Counted from the first letter of the stretch, positions 1-11,580 are shown. The stretch: DNA of 64,000 nucleotides from Pholiota molesta (GCA_014925825.1 JACGCK010000009.1:310001-374000); one strand, 5' to 3'. Notes: generated by a model from the letters alone, not told the origin. Made by a program: numbers and translations.

Positions 1-179
1 TCGCTGCATAGTTTTGGGTGATAAAAAAACTAAATAAAGCAAAAATTGGTTTGAAATCTAACAAGTGACACAGCAGCTTCGTGCAAAACCACCGTTGAGC
101 GAGAATGCGGCCTGCGTCATGCCGCCCAACTTCATCCAAATGGAATTCATTGCGACCCACACCGCCACTTGAGCGAAAA

Positions 180-666
180 GTTCAGGCGGCCTCGCGTTTT
201 GACAATAGCTGTCATGTATTCTGGAAAACTCTCAGGCAACCACGCAGTGTCCTGTATCGTTTGTTCATTATTCCATGGGGTGTGGTTGGCGAAAAAAAAT
301 ATCACGCACGAGCAAGAGGTCGGATGTGGTCCAATCCCATATCAGTGTTCGTGTGTCGCTCACCCCAAGCGAAACCGCCAATATGTTATGTGCGATTTGT
401 AGAACGGGTTCCATAGTATCATCAACAAGATACTCGTAGATATTCTCGCCGTCGAATTGCAACGAGCTCTTCGATGCCAATGGATGCGGTGCGCCGCTAG
501 ACATGGTACAAATCCGAATTTCAGCGATGACACGACTGCTATGTGTTCCAAAGTGCAGTACGCTGTAAAGCCGGTTCAATGTCGGTATGGAACGCAGACG
601 ACGCTCCCACTCACCCCGGCACAAACCACTCACAGGCCCGTCTATAAGATACCGCGGTTCCTTCAC
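180..666 (-). pseudogene. Truncated F-box-family paralogue (middle exon only)
   Basis: The reverse strand encodes a stretch closely matching the third exon of the two F-box genes to its right: MSSGAPHPLASKSS, LVDDTMEPVLQIAHN and LIWDWTTSDLLLVRD correspond to SSGAPHPLALKRS, LIDYSMDAVLQIADN and LIWDWTTAELLLVRD. A likely donor follows LLLVRD, and a short piece of the next exon (DTAWLPESFPEYMTAI) can be aligned to DSAISFDRSFSSYMNG. Similarity then fades. The F-box exon and the 3' half are missing, so this is a relic of the tandem array and is unlikely to make a functional protein. A gene continuing left of the window cannot be excluded. Confidence 0.6.
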
Positions 667-866
667 ATCCGTCTGTAAGTAGGTTGATGGGTGCGTAAGT
701 GTACATATGTTATAAGCTATTCTAGATTAAAAACAAGTCCATCGATCCGATGTCATCTGGTTAGATAGTGTATACATGTGTGGGTTTGCTGCTGCCATCG
801 CTATTCTGTAAAGGGTAACATCAGTAATGCTGAAATGGCACCCACAGAGTGCGGGCACAAAGGAAG

Positions 867-2685
867 CTATGAACGCACCGGTGTTTCATCCATACAGACG
901 AGGCCGTCGGCATAGATCATGACGCTCATATACTTCTGCTTCACATCTCGTGTGATATGCACATACGGAAGGTACGTGCTGAAATTATCCTCGAAAAAAG
1001 GGCACTCATGCAAAGGACCAACCCGCGTCGACAGAGAGAGTTCCCAAGATGCACCCGATGCGGACGGTGCGGGGATGCAGCCCTTCGCAGAAAGCACAGC
1101 GGCAAGGGAGAAATCAAACACGTCGATACCCGTCTTGCTGCACGCAAACGCGGCGCGCTGGCCGTAGACGTATCTGCGCAGAGGCATGCATGATTCAGCA
1201 GTCAAATAGCCTGGGCGAATAAGTAGAATTACCGTTTATCATAGCTGTTGACGAGCCCCTCCGCAGGGGAGATCAACCGCGTATTGCGTGGCCCCCACTC
1301 TGTCCAAGGGATGTTGAGGGCGGGTCCGCCGAGGCGGGCGTGCTGCGCAATGTAATGTGTGAGCACGCGCTGATGCATGAACAGGAGGCTCATCTGGCCA
1401 TCATCCGACGGGCCCTCGTCGCCGCGGAAATACGTGATCTGGAGGACGTGCAACCGCGCCTCCGGGTCGTCGGTCGCCCCCAACGTCGGGTGTGGGCGCG
1501 GACGTGCTTGGAGAGGGGGAGTGAGGAAGGATATAGTGCGGATATCGGCCTCAGCGCGCAGTGTTGGGAGGTGAAGCGTAGCAAGGTGGATGGCAGGGCC
1601 GTTATCGACAGAGACGGAGCGGTCGAGCTTGTACAGCCGAAGCGAGCCCGAGTCATCTGCGCAGGCATATAGAAAGTAAGTGGAATTTAGCAAAGTTATG
1701 GCAGACCCATTCATGTATGATGAAAATGAACGATCGAAAGATATCGCAGAGTCCTATTCCATTCGTTCATCATTAAACAAATTGTAACCGGCGGAAAAAG
1801 TATCACGCACGAGCAAGAGTTCGGCTGTCGTCCAATCCCATATCAATATCCGTGTTTCATTCACCGCATACGAAAACGCCAGTAGATTGTCTGCAATTTG
1901 TAGAACAGCATCCATACTATAGTCAATAAGATACCCATAGGGGCCATCGCCACTGAATTCCAATGACCTCTTCAATGCCAACGGATGCGGTGCGCCGCTA
2001 GATATGGTGCGAATCTGAATTTTGGCGGCCTCAACAGCGCTATATGATGCTAAAGGTGGGCTGTAACGCCAGTTGAATGTTGGTATGGAACGAAGACGAA
2101 GCTGCTACTCACCTTGTAGCATTCTCTACATGGACCATGAGATCCTGCGTCGGGTCCACCGTCATGCAGAGAGGTGTAAAAGCAGGCAAAGCGCGTCGGA
2201 TCGTACGCCCCTTGTCGTCCCCCGTGGTAGGCAACTGTATGATTTCCAGCTTGCCCACGTCGGTGTCCCCGTAAGCCAATGCTCCGCCCACAAGGTCCCA
2301 GGCGTCTAAAGCGCAGCTGAATAGGATCTCGGCAGCGACGCGCCCCGTCCATTTGAGCGAGAGCCACGCGTGACGGCGCTGCAGAAGGCGGGCGACGGAG
2401 TCGGCATTAGGGGCCACCGTTCCGCTGTCCTTGAGGCCGTCCAAGTGCAGGTGGATGATATACATGAGCTGGGACGCGTTCTTAACTATGTTGTTCAGAT
2501 ACACGCATGTCTGTGAGTCCGTCCAGTCAGCGCTTTGGACTGTTTACATGTAAAAGGGCATTACTTACCATCGCACAGCGAACGAGAGATACCGCATCGA
2601 GGTTTCGAAGGATCCGAATCTGCAGCTCTGGTGGTATGGCCACAAAGTCGCGTGTCGGCGTTGTCGAAAGCAAGCTGGATGGCAT
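867..2685 (-). CDS. F-box domain protein, array copy 1
   Basis: This is a five-exon gene of the large basidiomycete F-box family. Such proteins are expected to link substrates to SCF (Skp1-cullin) ubiquitin ligases. The N-terminus carries the F-box: IPPELQIRILRNLDAVSLVR at about residues 17-36. The start was placed at the ATG at 2685 (MPSSLLSTT) because copy 2 and the chimera start at the same place; an in-frame ATG at 2799 is also open. Exons continue at about 2109-2510 (TCVYLNNIVKNASQLMYIIH), 1800-2050, 1229-1750 (SLRLYKLDRSVSVDNGPAIH) and 867-1205, each with GT-AG borders. The C-terminal half resembles a propeller-like region with repeated hydrophobic strands, which is an inference. The substrate is unknown. 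Confidence 0.75.
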
Positions 2686-3531
2686 TCGAATAGATGTTGA
2701 CGTTGAGATGGACGGTGAACGTTGACGTTGAACGTTGAACGTGAAAACGTTTTGGTAACATGGAAAACGTTGGCAATTGATATAGTGTGACATGTTCATC
2801 GTTTACGCGTTTACGTCCGACCTCGTGGTACGATACCATTTACAATGCCTTCTCCTTGACACTCTCTTCTGAGTGTTATAAGTAGTGAGGACATGAGAGT
2901 AACGTTGTAGTAATGGCCGCTGGCCTTGCTCTGGCCCCCAGCTGCCTAAGATTGATTTGAACTAGATTAGATTAGATATCATCTAAGTACTTGTCATTGG
3001 TAGCACAGCTTGTCTGCAGACGCACGCGGTGTTGAACTTGTGACGAACCATCCGAGTTGGCTCTTGCCATCGTGTACTCAGCCAGTCCGCACGATGTGCT
3101 CGACGCGTTATCAGATTCTGCCAGCTCGCGCATCTTAGGGTGGGTCTAGTTGGCCTACCCCGACGTCCCATGTCCTCTCTCAGCTATCAATACTTATCAG
3201 CATTACTTAGCAACTTTGCAACGACCACAACAGCTGCCGGTCTATTTGCACCTTCCACTGTGTATCTGTATATTTTATCGCACAATGTTCCACGAAGATT
3301 TCACTGGGACACACAGACTCGGAGCTCAATTGGAATTTATTTCGTTAGATAGCGTATACGTGTGCGAGGTTGTCACGGCTAATATCAGTCTGTAGAAAAT
3401 AATATCAGTAATAATATAACAGAGGAATATCACTTTATCAAATGGGCAGAAAATGAGCACCGTGAAATATGTCGACTCTGAAAGGCCGGCCTCTGCAAGT
3501 GCAGAAAGAATTCGAGTACTATGTAGAGAGG

Positions 3532-5367
3532 TTATAAACGCACCAGCCTGTTCTTCATACAGACGATGCCGTCTGCATAAATCAGAACATCTGAATATTG
3601 CAGCTTGACGTCGCGCGTGATGCGCACGTATGGAAGATACGTGCTGAAATTGTCCGCAAAAAAGGGGCAGTCGTACGATGGACCAACCCGAGTCGACGAC
3701 GAGAGTTCCCAAGATGAGGCCGACGGTGCCGGGATGCAGCCCTTGGCAGAAAGCACGGCAGCGAGAGAGAAATCGAAGACTTCAATGTCTGTCGATGAAG
3801 ATCCGCGACCAGGAAAAGCAGCACGCTGGCCGTGGACGTATCGGCTACGTGCGTAGAATTGTGAAAGATTGAGCAGAGTGCAAATACTAATGTAGATGGG
3901 GAAAATACCTTTGAACATCAAGGCCGTCGCCGTCTAGCCCCTCCACAGGGCAAATTAACCGTGTATTGTGTGGTCCCCACTCTGCCCAAGGGATGTCTAG
4001 AGCTGGTCCTCCGAGGCGGTCGTGCTCTGCAATGTACTTTGTGAGCACACGCTGATGCGTGAAAAGGAGGCCAATTTGGCCATCATCCATCTGATCACCC
4101 TCATAGTGATACTTTATGCGAAGGACATGCAAACGATCCTCATCGTTTTCCATAAACGGCGAGTGTGGGAGCGAGTTTGCTTGGAGAGGGCCGGTGAGGA
4201 TGGATATTTCGCCGATGTCGCTCGTGGGGTCAAGTGGTGGAAGGTGAAGCGTAGCAAGGTGGATTGCGGGGACATTGTCGACAGAGACGGATCGGTTGAG
4301 CTTGTACAGACGAAGCGATCCTGAGTCATTTGAGCAGGCAAATAAAAAATGAATGGAATCTAGGAGATTTATCGCACATCCTCCCATGTACGATAAAAAC
4401 TTGAGTGAACGGTCAAAAGATATAGCAGAGTCCTATACCGTTTGTGAGTAATCAAATAGGTTGCAATTGGACAAAACATAGCACACCAGCAAGAGTTCTG
4501 ATGTAGTCCAATCCCATATCAAGAATCGTGTTTCTTGTACCTCAAAAGAAAGTGCCAATAGGTTATGTGTGATTTGTAGAACGGGATCCATACTGTCATC
4601 GATAGGATAGCCGTAGAGGCTCTCACCAGTGAGCTCCAATGCGCTCTGAAACGCCAACGGATGTGGTACGCCGCCAGACATGGTACGAACATGAATGCGA
4701 TCGACAGCAGCAGTGGAGGATTGGCTGCAATTGTGAAGCAAGTTGGAATGCAGGTATATCAGACCACGACAAATGCTGCCACTCACCTTGGAGTATTCTC
4801 AAGAAAAACAATGAGATCCTGCGTCGGGTCCATTGCAAAGCATGGTACATGCGCACTCTGAGTACTGTCCCAAGCTCTTCGAACCGTATAACCTTTGACA
4901 TCCGTCAATGTAGGCAACGTTATGATTTCAAGAATTTCCTCATCCGTGTAAGCTAACGCTCCTCCGGCAAGGTCCCAAGCATCTGCAGCCCTAAAATCAT
5001 TCGGGATCTCGGAGGTAACGCGTTCCATCCATTCGAGCGATAGCCACGCGTGACGGCGCTGTAGAAGGAGCGCGACAGAATCGGCTTTAGGGAGGGATGT
5101 TCCACAGTCTTTGAGGCCATCCAAGTGCAGGTGGATGATATACATGAGCTGGGACGCGTTCTTGACTATGTTGTTCAGACACACGCAAGTCTGTGAGTGC
5201 GTCCATTCAGCGCTTTGGTTGTAGACTGTTTATGTGTAACGGGGCATTACCATCGCGCAGCGAGCGAGCGATACTGCATCGAGGTTTCGAAGGATCCGAA
5301 TCAGCAGCTCTGGTGGTATGGCGACAAGGTCCCTTGTAGCAGTGGTTGAAAGCAAGTTCGATAACAT
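3532..5367 (-). CDS. F-box domain protein, array copy 2
   Basis: This is a tandem paralogue of the gene at 867-2685 with the same exon plan. The start at 5367 gives MLSNLLSTTATRDLVAIPPE followed by LLIRILRNLDAVSLARCAM, a clear F-box, then a donor (G|GTAATG). Later exons include 4783-5190 (LNNIVKNASQLMYIIHLHLD), 4470-4740 (SGGVPHPLAFQSALEL, LIWDWTTSELLLVC), 3887-4430 (SGSLRLYKLNRSVSVDNVPA) and 3532-3880. No internal stop was noticed in the exons, so the copy looks functional. The two copies are clearly diverged in amino acids, so the duplication is not very recent. The likely role is an SCF substrate adaptor; the target is unknown. Confidence 0.75.
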
Positions 5368-5569
5368 CTGAATCGGTATCGATGTTGACAGGGAAGTTTA
5401 CTGAGCTTTGGAAACATCGACAAACGTTGTCGTTGGCAGTGACGGGTGAAAAAAATGTGACATGTTCTCGCGAGTCGCGGCATGCTCGCTGTCGACGTCG
5501 ACGTCGACGAAAATATCTTCTGAGCATTGACGATAAGGTAATTCAAGGTTGGAACAACACCACTAGCAA

Positions 5570-5900
5570 CTCGTACACGCCATCAAGGAAATAAAAAACA
5601 TAAAGACTCATTATATCCACCTCCCATCCCCTCATTCAGGATCGTGAAAAAATAACTCAACGTCAAACTCAAAGATCCAAGCGAAGAACCAAAAAACCAC
5701 CCCATCCGTGCGCCTCTTCCGCCCATCGCATTTACTGAATATTTTCCGATACGCCATGCTGCTGCTACTGCTCATCGACGACCACCTCCTCGGCGCCCCG
5801 CTGGCGCGTGACGTACGCAGGCGCCTTCGGGTCCAGGATTCCCTGCCCCTCCGCTATATCAAAAACACCGTTACATTCAGCATGCACGCCTCGTAAATAG
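5570..5900. repeat. Duplicated 3' end of the SLC35F-type gene
   Basis: This stretch matches about 6730-7060: the same CCATCAAG...AAAACATA leader, the CCTCCCATCCCCTCATTCA motif, the last transporter exon and the start of its intron. It marks the left junction of the tandem duplication that made the chimeric gene. Confidence 0.7.
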
Positions 5901-6545
5901 AAGAGGGGAGAGAGTGCGTACGTTTGAAGTTGATGCAGAGTAAGGCTACAGGACCTGCAACTAATCTAGGACAATAATGATATCCGAGCTCGGAGACCCT
6001 GCCGTGATGATGGTGTGTTTGCCTGTTGAAGGTAATAAATAGAGAGAAGCATCCAGCAATGAGAAAATTGAAAAGGAGGAGGTGCTCACAGCCGTCGACA
6101 AGAACAAAAAACCCTGGGTCGCGGGACTCCAGCTGGAAACCGTTCTTCCGGATGAGGCCAACAATTTTTTCGGCATAGTATTCTGCCTCACGTAGGGTTT
6201 TCTCCGCCTCAATACGCGCCAGATGAGCCTTTCTGACAGCCGACTTCTGGCGTTTGTGGCACGTCTCCTTGTGGCGGTATGCGTCGTGCAGGAATTCGAT
6301 GGCTTCGTCTGGCGACGCGATCAGCTGGGACGAGTTCTCGACTATCTCGTTCATATACACGCAGGTCTGTGAGTCCGTCCAATTCAGCTTCTTGGTCGTG
6401 AATTTTTTTACGTGTTAACGGGCATTACCATCGCACAGCGAACGAGTGATACTGCATCGAGGTTTCGAAGGATCAGGACATGGAGCTCCAGTGGTATGGC
6501 GAGAAAATCGCTTGTCGTCGTGTTCGAAAGCAAGCTGGATGGCAT
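5765..6545 (-). CDS. Chimeric F-box / SLC35F-tail gene
   Basis: Exon 1 (6429-6545) is the F-box exon of the array (IPLELHVLILRNLDAVSLVR). Exon 2 (6090-6366) begins like the second exon of the F-box genes (TCVYMNEIVENSSQLI). It then becomes a charged helical stretch (RQKSAVRKAHLARIEAEKTL) not seen in the others. A short exon (5922-5954) leads to the last exon (5765-5853), whose GILDPKAPAYVTR is a copy of the final exon of the neighbouring SLC35F-type transporter. With GT-AG borders at all three introns the exons sum to 516 nt, an open frame of 171 codons. The fusion is seen in sequence; expression and function are unknown. It may be a non-functional by-product of tandem duplication. Confidence 0.5.
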
Positions 6546-6885
6546 TCGAATAGGTGTTGGCATTGAGATGGACGTTGAATGTGAAAGCGTTTGGGAACCA
6601 TGGAAAACGTTGGCAGTTGAAACAGTTGCAATAATGTGACATGTTTGTGCGTTTACGTCCCACCGACCCTGCGAGTGGGTGACCCTGGTGATTCAAACCT
6701 TTTTTACTCAACAAAGAGGCTCAAATTCAATTCATACAAGCCATCAAGAATAAAAACATAAAAAAACTCATCATATATAGGCCTCCCATCCCCTCATTCA
6801 AGATCGTAAAACAAAATAACTCAAAAAAACCAACACAAGCACGAACAAACCACCCCATCCGCGCGCCTTATCCGCCCATCGCATT

Positions 6886-9015
6886 TTACTGAATATTTTC
6901 CGACACGCCCTGCTGCTGCTGCTGCTGCTCCTCATCGCCAACCACCTCTTCCGCGCCCCGCCGGCGCGTGACGTACGCGGGCGCCTTCGGGTCCAGGATG
7001 CCCTGTTCCTCCGCTATAACAAAAAAACAGCGTTAGCGTTATCGTTCAGCATTCAGCAATCCGGACGCATGGAATAATGCAAGAGAAGAGAGAGCGAAGG
7101 AGGAATAATAAAGCAGAGAATAAAGAAGGAAGGGATGATGGAAGAGGGAATAATGGAAGAAGGCATAACGGAAGAGGGAATGATCGAAGAGGGAGTAATG
7201 CAAGAGCGAATGATAGAAGAGGGAATAATGGAAGAGAATAACGGAAGAAGAAATAAAGGAATGATGGGAATAATGGAAGAGGGAATAAATAAATAAAAAA
7301 AGAGAGACGTACGTTTGGAGTGCCAGAAGTACGTGATCAGCCCGGTGATGACGATGGCGAACGCGATGAAGTAGAGCCAGTACGGGCGGTAGTGCTATCA
7401 GCACAAATTCATCAGTCCTACATTGAATTTTTGAAGCGAGAATGGGACGTACGTATAGGAACAGGCCTGGAATACGTCAGTTCATAAGAATCGAATGACC
7501 AAGTTGCTCGACGCACCAAAGAGAAGTCCGTAGAAGTCACTTGACAATAAACTGAGGTTGAAATACGCGGACGAGGCCATGCGGTACAGGAGGGGCGCGA
7601 CGGTATACAAGATCACCATAGCTGCAAAAGTTAAAAGAACAGCAATGCTCAGCGTCCTCACGTTGAAAAAAACAACCACATTGAGATCGTACCAGCGGTA
7701 TAAGCAAAGATTAACCCAACTGTACAGTACAAATCATCAGAGATCAGCAAAACAAAAAACAGCAGAGGAAGAAGACCCACTGATGTCCCCCGTCCACGGC
7801 ACCTCCTTCATCGCCTTCCACTCCAGCCCGGACGCCTGAATACCGTTGATGATGAAGCCCCACATCCCCAGCTGGCCCACAACCTCATACAGCGGCCGCT
7901 TCCTCACCAAAAACTCCTCCGTCGCATTGGCTGCAATTTTACCAACATCAGCCTCCTCCGCGCACCCACATATCCAACCAAAATAGAAAAGAACACACTG
8001 AACCCATAAAGCGTCGCACCCGCAACCATAAACCCGTCACCCTTCCCCTTCGCGATCGCCTGCCAGCTCTTCGACGTCAGCTCGTCCGACGCCACCAGCA
8101 GCCCGAGCCCGCCGATGCAGATGAACACGCCCAGCAGCTGCGTCCAGTGGTACCGCGTGCGCATGTACAGCCAGGAGAAGAAGAGACACACGGGGATCGC
8201 CCAGCTGTAGGTGAGGGAGGGGGGAGGGAGGGAGAGAGGGAGCGAGGGACGGAAGGTGAGCGGGCGTTGGGTGGAGGGAAGGTGAGGCGGCTTACGCGTC
8301 GAGGAGCATGCAGGAGAGCAGGTCGGTGTATTGGTAGGCCTGGGGTTGGGTGGGTTAAGAGCAGTTGGGAGGAGAGTTTGGGATGGAGAGATGGGACGCA
8401 CTCTGACGACTAGGAAGTTTCCTTCGACATCACAGGCAGCGAGGATTATATCTTAGAAGTGTAAGAACTATGGTGCAGTTGGGGTGATCGAAGATAAATT
8501 AACGTACATTTCCAGCCATCGTGCAGCATCACTCTTCCCCAGCCCTTGAACCCATCTGGCAAAGATTATCTGAGGATACAAACACAAGAAGTCAAGAAAA
8601 GATGTGCGCACATTGGTATATCGTGTATGGCGTGTATACAATGAACAGCGTGAAATACCTATCAGTCAAAAGGCTCAGCAGGAAACCTCAACGGAACAAA
8701 CGGCAAGACCTACAAAAAGAAACCCTGCGTGGTCGACAGCGTCCACCCCCGATTGACAAGCTCCGTCGTCGTCACATTAGTGCAGGTGATGCACAGCGAC
8801 ACCACCTGCCCCGCCAGGAACGCCAGGATAAATGGCCGCGTCCACACGCTCCTCCATCGCGCGGCGAAACTCTTCGCGAACGCCTTGGGCGAGGAGTACA
8901 CGATCGGCGGCCGCTCCGACACCGTCACCAGTGGGGCTTCCGCATCCGAATGCCCGCTCTCGCTCGTCTTCAACTTGAGGTCCTGATCTAACATCTCATC
9001 GCGGTGCACCGACAT
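6886..9015 (-). CDS. SLC35F-type (DUF914) membrane transporter
   Basis: This is a multi-spanning protein of the drug/metabolite transporter superfamily, SLC35F1/F2-like. The spliced frame reads TTQGFFLYFTLFIVYTPYTI, then YGFKGWGRVMLHDGWKY, then YTDLLSCMLLDAWAIPVCLF. These are hallmark SLC35F segments. They are followed by the helices around LLGVFICIGGLGLLVASDEL, GATLYGFSVFFSILVGYV, YRMASSAYFNLSLLSSDFYG and YWLYFIAFAIVITGLITYFW. A cytosolic tail ends in a polyglutamine run and GVSENIQ. The start at 9015 (MSVHRDEM) follows a good acceptor, and a 5'-UTR intron (about 9016-9103) is likely. About nine small introns split it. The substrate of this fungal clade is not known. The frame appears intact. 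Confidence 0.85.
7141..7290. repeat. 15-bp minisatellite in the last transporter intron
   Basis: There are about nine to ten imperfect tandem copies of GAAGAGGGAATAATG, with variants such as GAAGAAGGCATAACG and GAAGAGGGAATGATC. They lie inside the ~299-nt last intron (7014-7312) of the SLC35F-type gene. That intron is much longer than the 50-60 nt typical here. Confidence 0.85.
8208..8290. repeat. G-rich tract (pyrimidine tract on the coding strand) in a transporter intron
   Basis: The plus strand holds repeated runs of three to six G (GGGAGGGAGGGAGAGAGGG). On the minus coding strand this is a long C/T tract directly before the acceptor of the exon starting WAIPVCLF. It could serve as an extended polypyrimidine tract or form a G-quadruplex on the opposite strand; both are inferences. 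Confidence 0.6.
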
Positions 9016-9103
9016 CTTTAAACACAACCTAGTCGGAGTTCGATAAGCACTAGCGCAAGATAAGATGGGGCGGGGCTTAGGTGGGGCGATTGTGCGTACT
9101 TAC

Positions 9104-10642
9104 CTCGAGAGTCGACGTCAAAGCGGAATCGCTGATGATGGTGGTCAAGAACCAAGGGTACCAGAAGGGACAAGGCGATTTGCATTCTGGCGAGTTACAT
9201 AAGAAGCGGTAGCCGCTGTTCTCAGCATGAGCTCAGGAAGCCAGGGCACAGGCGCATCTGCAAAATTTTCACATCGCCGGTTCCGGATTGATCTCCGGAT
9301 CAGGGGCGCTCAACTCCACCGCCGTTTGGTGGCACTCTATGTACCAAGGCACTCTTTTGCTAATCAACCAGCCTTTTGTAGGTCTGAAATCTAATATATA
9401 TCATGGGGATATATGTTTCTTATCATCAGCGGTTCATTGGCAGTATAGACACCAGTCCTTTTATGGCAGATGGTGCTTGGATGGTGCTGTAATAAACATG
9501 TCAGAGTTGACACCGGCATATCACAAGGTACAACAAATCAACGAGATCTTCTCTCCATTGGAGCTTTGTGGTTCTGCCACTATCATAGCTATTGAATATT
9601 GAGTTATTTCAGGACGGATCCTCTTCTTAATCGTATGTATGGGTTGCCGACGGTTTTGGAAAAAAAATTTGGGAGGCTGAGAATTCACAGGTGGATTCAA
9701 GGTATGTGGCACTGGCAGACTCCAGAGCGTCGGGAATTCAGAGGTTCGGACAAGCTTGAGCAATTCCTTGGATGAACCTGTCATGGATCTTCCTCTGGTG
9801 AAGTATAACTTACAAATAAATGGTTCTACCACCCTGAATTTCGCACTTGATGTTCTTTATTGGATCTCAGAATGACGATAAGGCACCAAAACCGCTATGT
9901 ATGATTCATATTTCCTCGATGACCTTTGCTTTCCCATTTCCTTTCGAAGTTGTTGTAACTATTTTCACTTATATTGATAGAAAGTAAGACGCAAGACGAG
10001 CTCGGTGAGCCTCGGTGACGCGCATGTCTCCCCACAAGGTCGTTTCCTAAATTAGAATGACCAACGTGGGTGCCGTACGGCAATATTTCAATCCTGTTCA
10101 CCCAAACTTACTATCAATAAGAATAGACGATGAAAGACAATCGAAGATTTTGACCTGGCAGCTCACTGGACTGACGAAATTCTGTTAATTTCTAGTTGCG
10201 ACCACTCTACCAGGTCGTGCAATATAAGCTGACATATGGAAATATTTTTCAGGATAACGTCGATCTCAGGTATATCCACCTTGGACTCCATACAGCGTTC
10301 GCATCTAGTTTCCGCGAGGCCACGCGCGGCTGGTCTGACTTGGCGCTAATAATGAGCGCTAAAGCTTGGTGTTGATTGACCAATCACTGGCAATCAGTCA
10401 TCGATAATCGACGCCGAAAGTTCAGTCGACCAAGTTCTTGCGTTCGTCTTCAATTAATGTGGCGTCTCAGCGCTTGGACATTGGGCTCCGTATAAGGAGT
10501 AAGTGTGTAGGAATTACGGGATTCAAAGGCCCGGTTTGAAGTTGGGTGAAAGATACGTAAGTCACGCTCTCAAATAAACGCCAGATGCTATGAGGTGAAC
10601 GGTATCGAACCGAGGAAGGCCAAGAAGAAACAAGACAGGTAA
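9104..10642. other. Gene-poor spacer
   Basis: No gene was recognised. Open frames of about 70-105 codons occur on both strands (for example near 9288-9602) but show no family resemblance or convincing splice structure. The left end probably carries the promoter and 5'-UTR of the transporter gene. Confidence 0.5.
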
Positions 10643-10839
10643 TAGCGCTGGTATGTTTGCAACTTCAGAGGAGAGACATATTTCCTAATATCACAGAGAA
10701 CACCGGATGATCCGCCAAAGAGGCCGAAAAAGCCTCGCAGCACCGAGATCACTACTGAATACCAGGACAATGATATCCAATAACGACCTCGAATCATCGG
10801 GTTGATTCAGGAATATGGCCTCCTGCGTGTTTTCAAACA
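10643..10839. repeat. Direct repeat, copy 1 (~195 bp)
   Basis: This segment runs from AGCGCTGGTATGTTTGCAAC to TCCTGCGTGTTTTCAAACA and is repeated at 10929-11123 at high identity with small indels. Read on the minus strand it encodes ENTQEA, FLNQPDDSRS and LDII. A more diverged relative of that peptide lies at about 11400-11470 (LRGHPDDAGSSLSITYV). Confidence 0.8.
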
Positions 10840-10928
10840 ATGAGATCCTCACGCGAGGCTCTTAAGGACATATTAAAATGGGATAAATGAGATCAAAGTG
10901 AGACCACGAATAAACAAAACCCGGGCGA

Positions 10929-11123
10929 CAGCACTGGCGCGTTTACAACCAGAGGAGAGACATATTGCCTAATATCACAGAGAACACCAGATGATCTGCA
11001 AGAGGCCGAAAAAGCCTCTCGACACCGCGATCACCACTGAATACCAGAAAAAAATGATATCCAATGACGACCTCGAATCATCGGGTTGATTCAGGAATAT
11101 GGCCTCCTGCGTGTTTTCAAACA
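10929..11123. repeat. Direct repeat, copy 2 (~195 bp)
   Basis: This is the second copy of the 10643-10839 segment, offset by about 285 bp. Both copies share the peptide FENTQEA on the minus strand, so the repeat may be a duplicated exon of an unidentified, probably decayed gene. Confidence 0.8.
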
Positions 11124-11277
11124 TCATACTGCCGTCACTGCGATTTGAACCGCAGGTCAAATGCACGTCATAGGAGAAGTGGGGGTAGGAAAGATAGACC
11201 AAGACGAATGCGCTTCTGGTGGCCACTCACGGATATAGCAATCCCCACAGCAAGCTCAGCGATATGCCTGCTGTACT

Positions 11278-11580
11278 TCAGAAGAGGAGCGGTATATTTC
11301 TCAGTGTTACGGCGAATAACCAAACGACGTGCGAGCATGGCGGGTTATCGTGCCATGTAGCATCAAGGTCGCCACTGAAGATCACGTAAGTGATGCTCAA
11401 TGACGACCCCGCATCGTCAGGATGACCTCGAAGATATCCGCCCTCTTGTAGATTGCGAGCGATAGCGTACCCTGTTGAAAGCGGAGGCTGGTGTATAAAA
11501 GACAGGAAGGAAAGAGCGAGGAGAGACAAAGAAATTGAGACGAATTCCGCACCCTTTATATACGCCTTCCAGTGAGACAT
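11278..11580 (-). CDS. Hypothetical protein, possibly one exon of a decayed gene
   Basis: From the ATG at 11580 the frame reads MSHWKAYIKGAEFV followed by a hydrophobic stretch (SISLSLLALSFLSFI) that could be a signal anchor. It continues through RNLQEGGYLRGHPDDAGSS to CSHVVWLFAVTLRNIPLLF, 100 residues in all. The PDD-centred part is a diverged relative of the peptide in the repeats at 10.6-11.1 kb. No known family was recognised. It may be part of a longer spliced gene with the repeats as further exons, or a pseudogene. Confidence 0.25.
   Translation of the reverse strand: MSHWKAYIKGAEFVSISLSLLALSFLSFIHQPPLSTGYAIARNLQEGGYLRGHPDDAGSSLSITYVIFSGDLDATWHDNPPCSHVVWLFAVTLRNIPLLF

Noticed and set aside
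5489..5511. A GTCGAC-rich tandem (GTCGACGTCGACGTCGACG) upstream of F-box copy 2
   Set aside because: It is only a short 6-bp repeat in non-coding sequence, too small to call a functional element.
8521..8991. A 156-codon plus-strand ORF
   Set aside because: It is antisense to the first exons of the SLC35F-type transporter, which are strongly supported.
9288..9602. A 104-codon plus-strand ORF in the 9-10.6 kb spacer
   Set aside because: No family resemblance, promoter or splice support. Such lengths are expected by chance in this composition.
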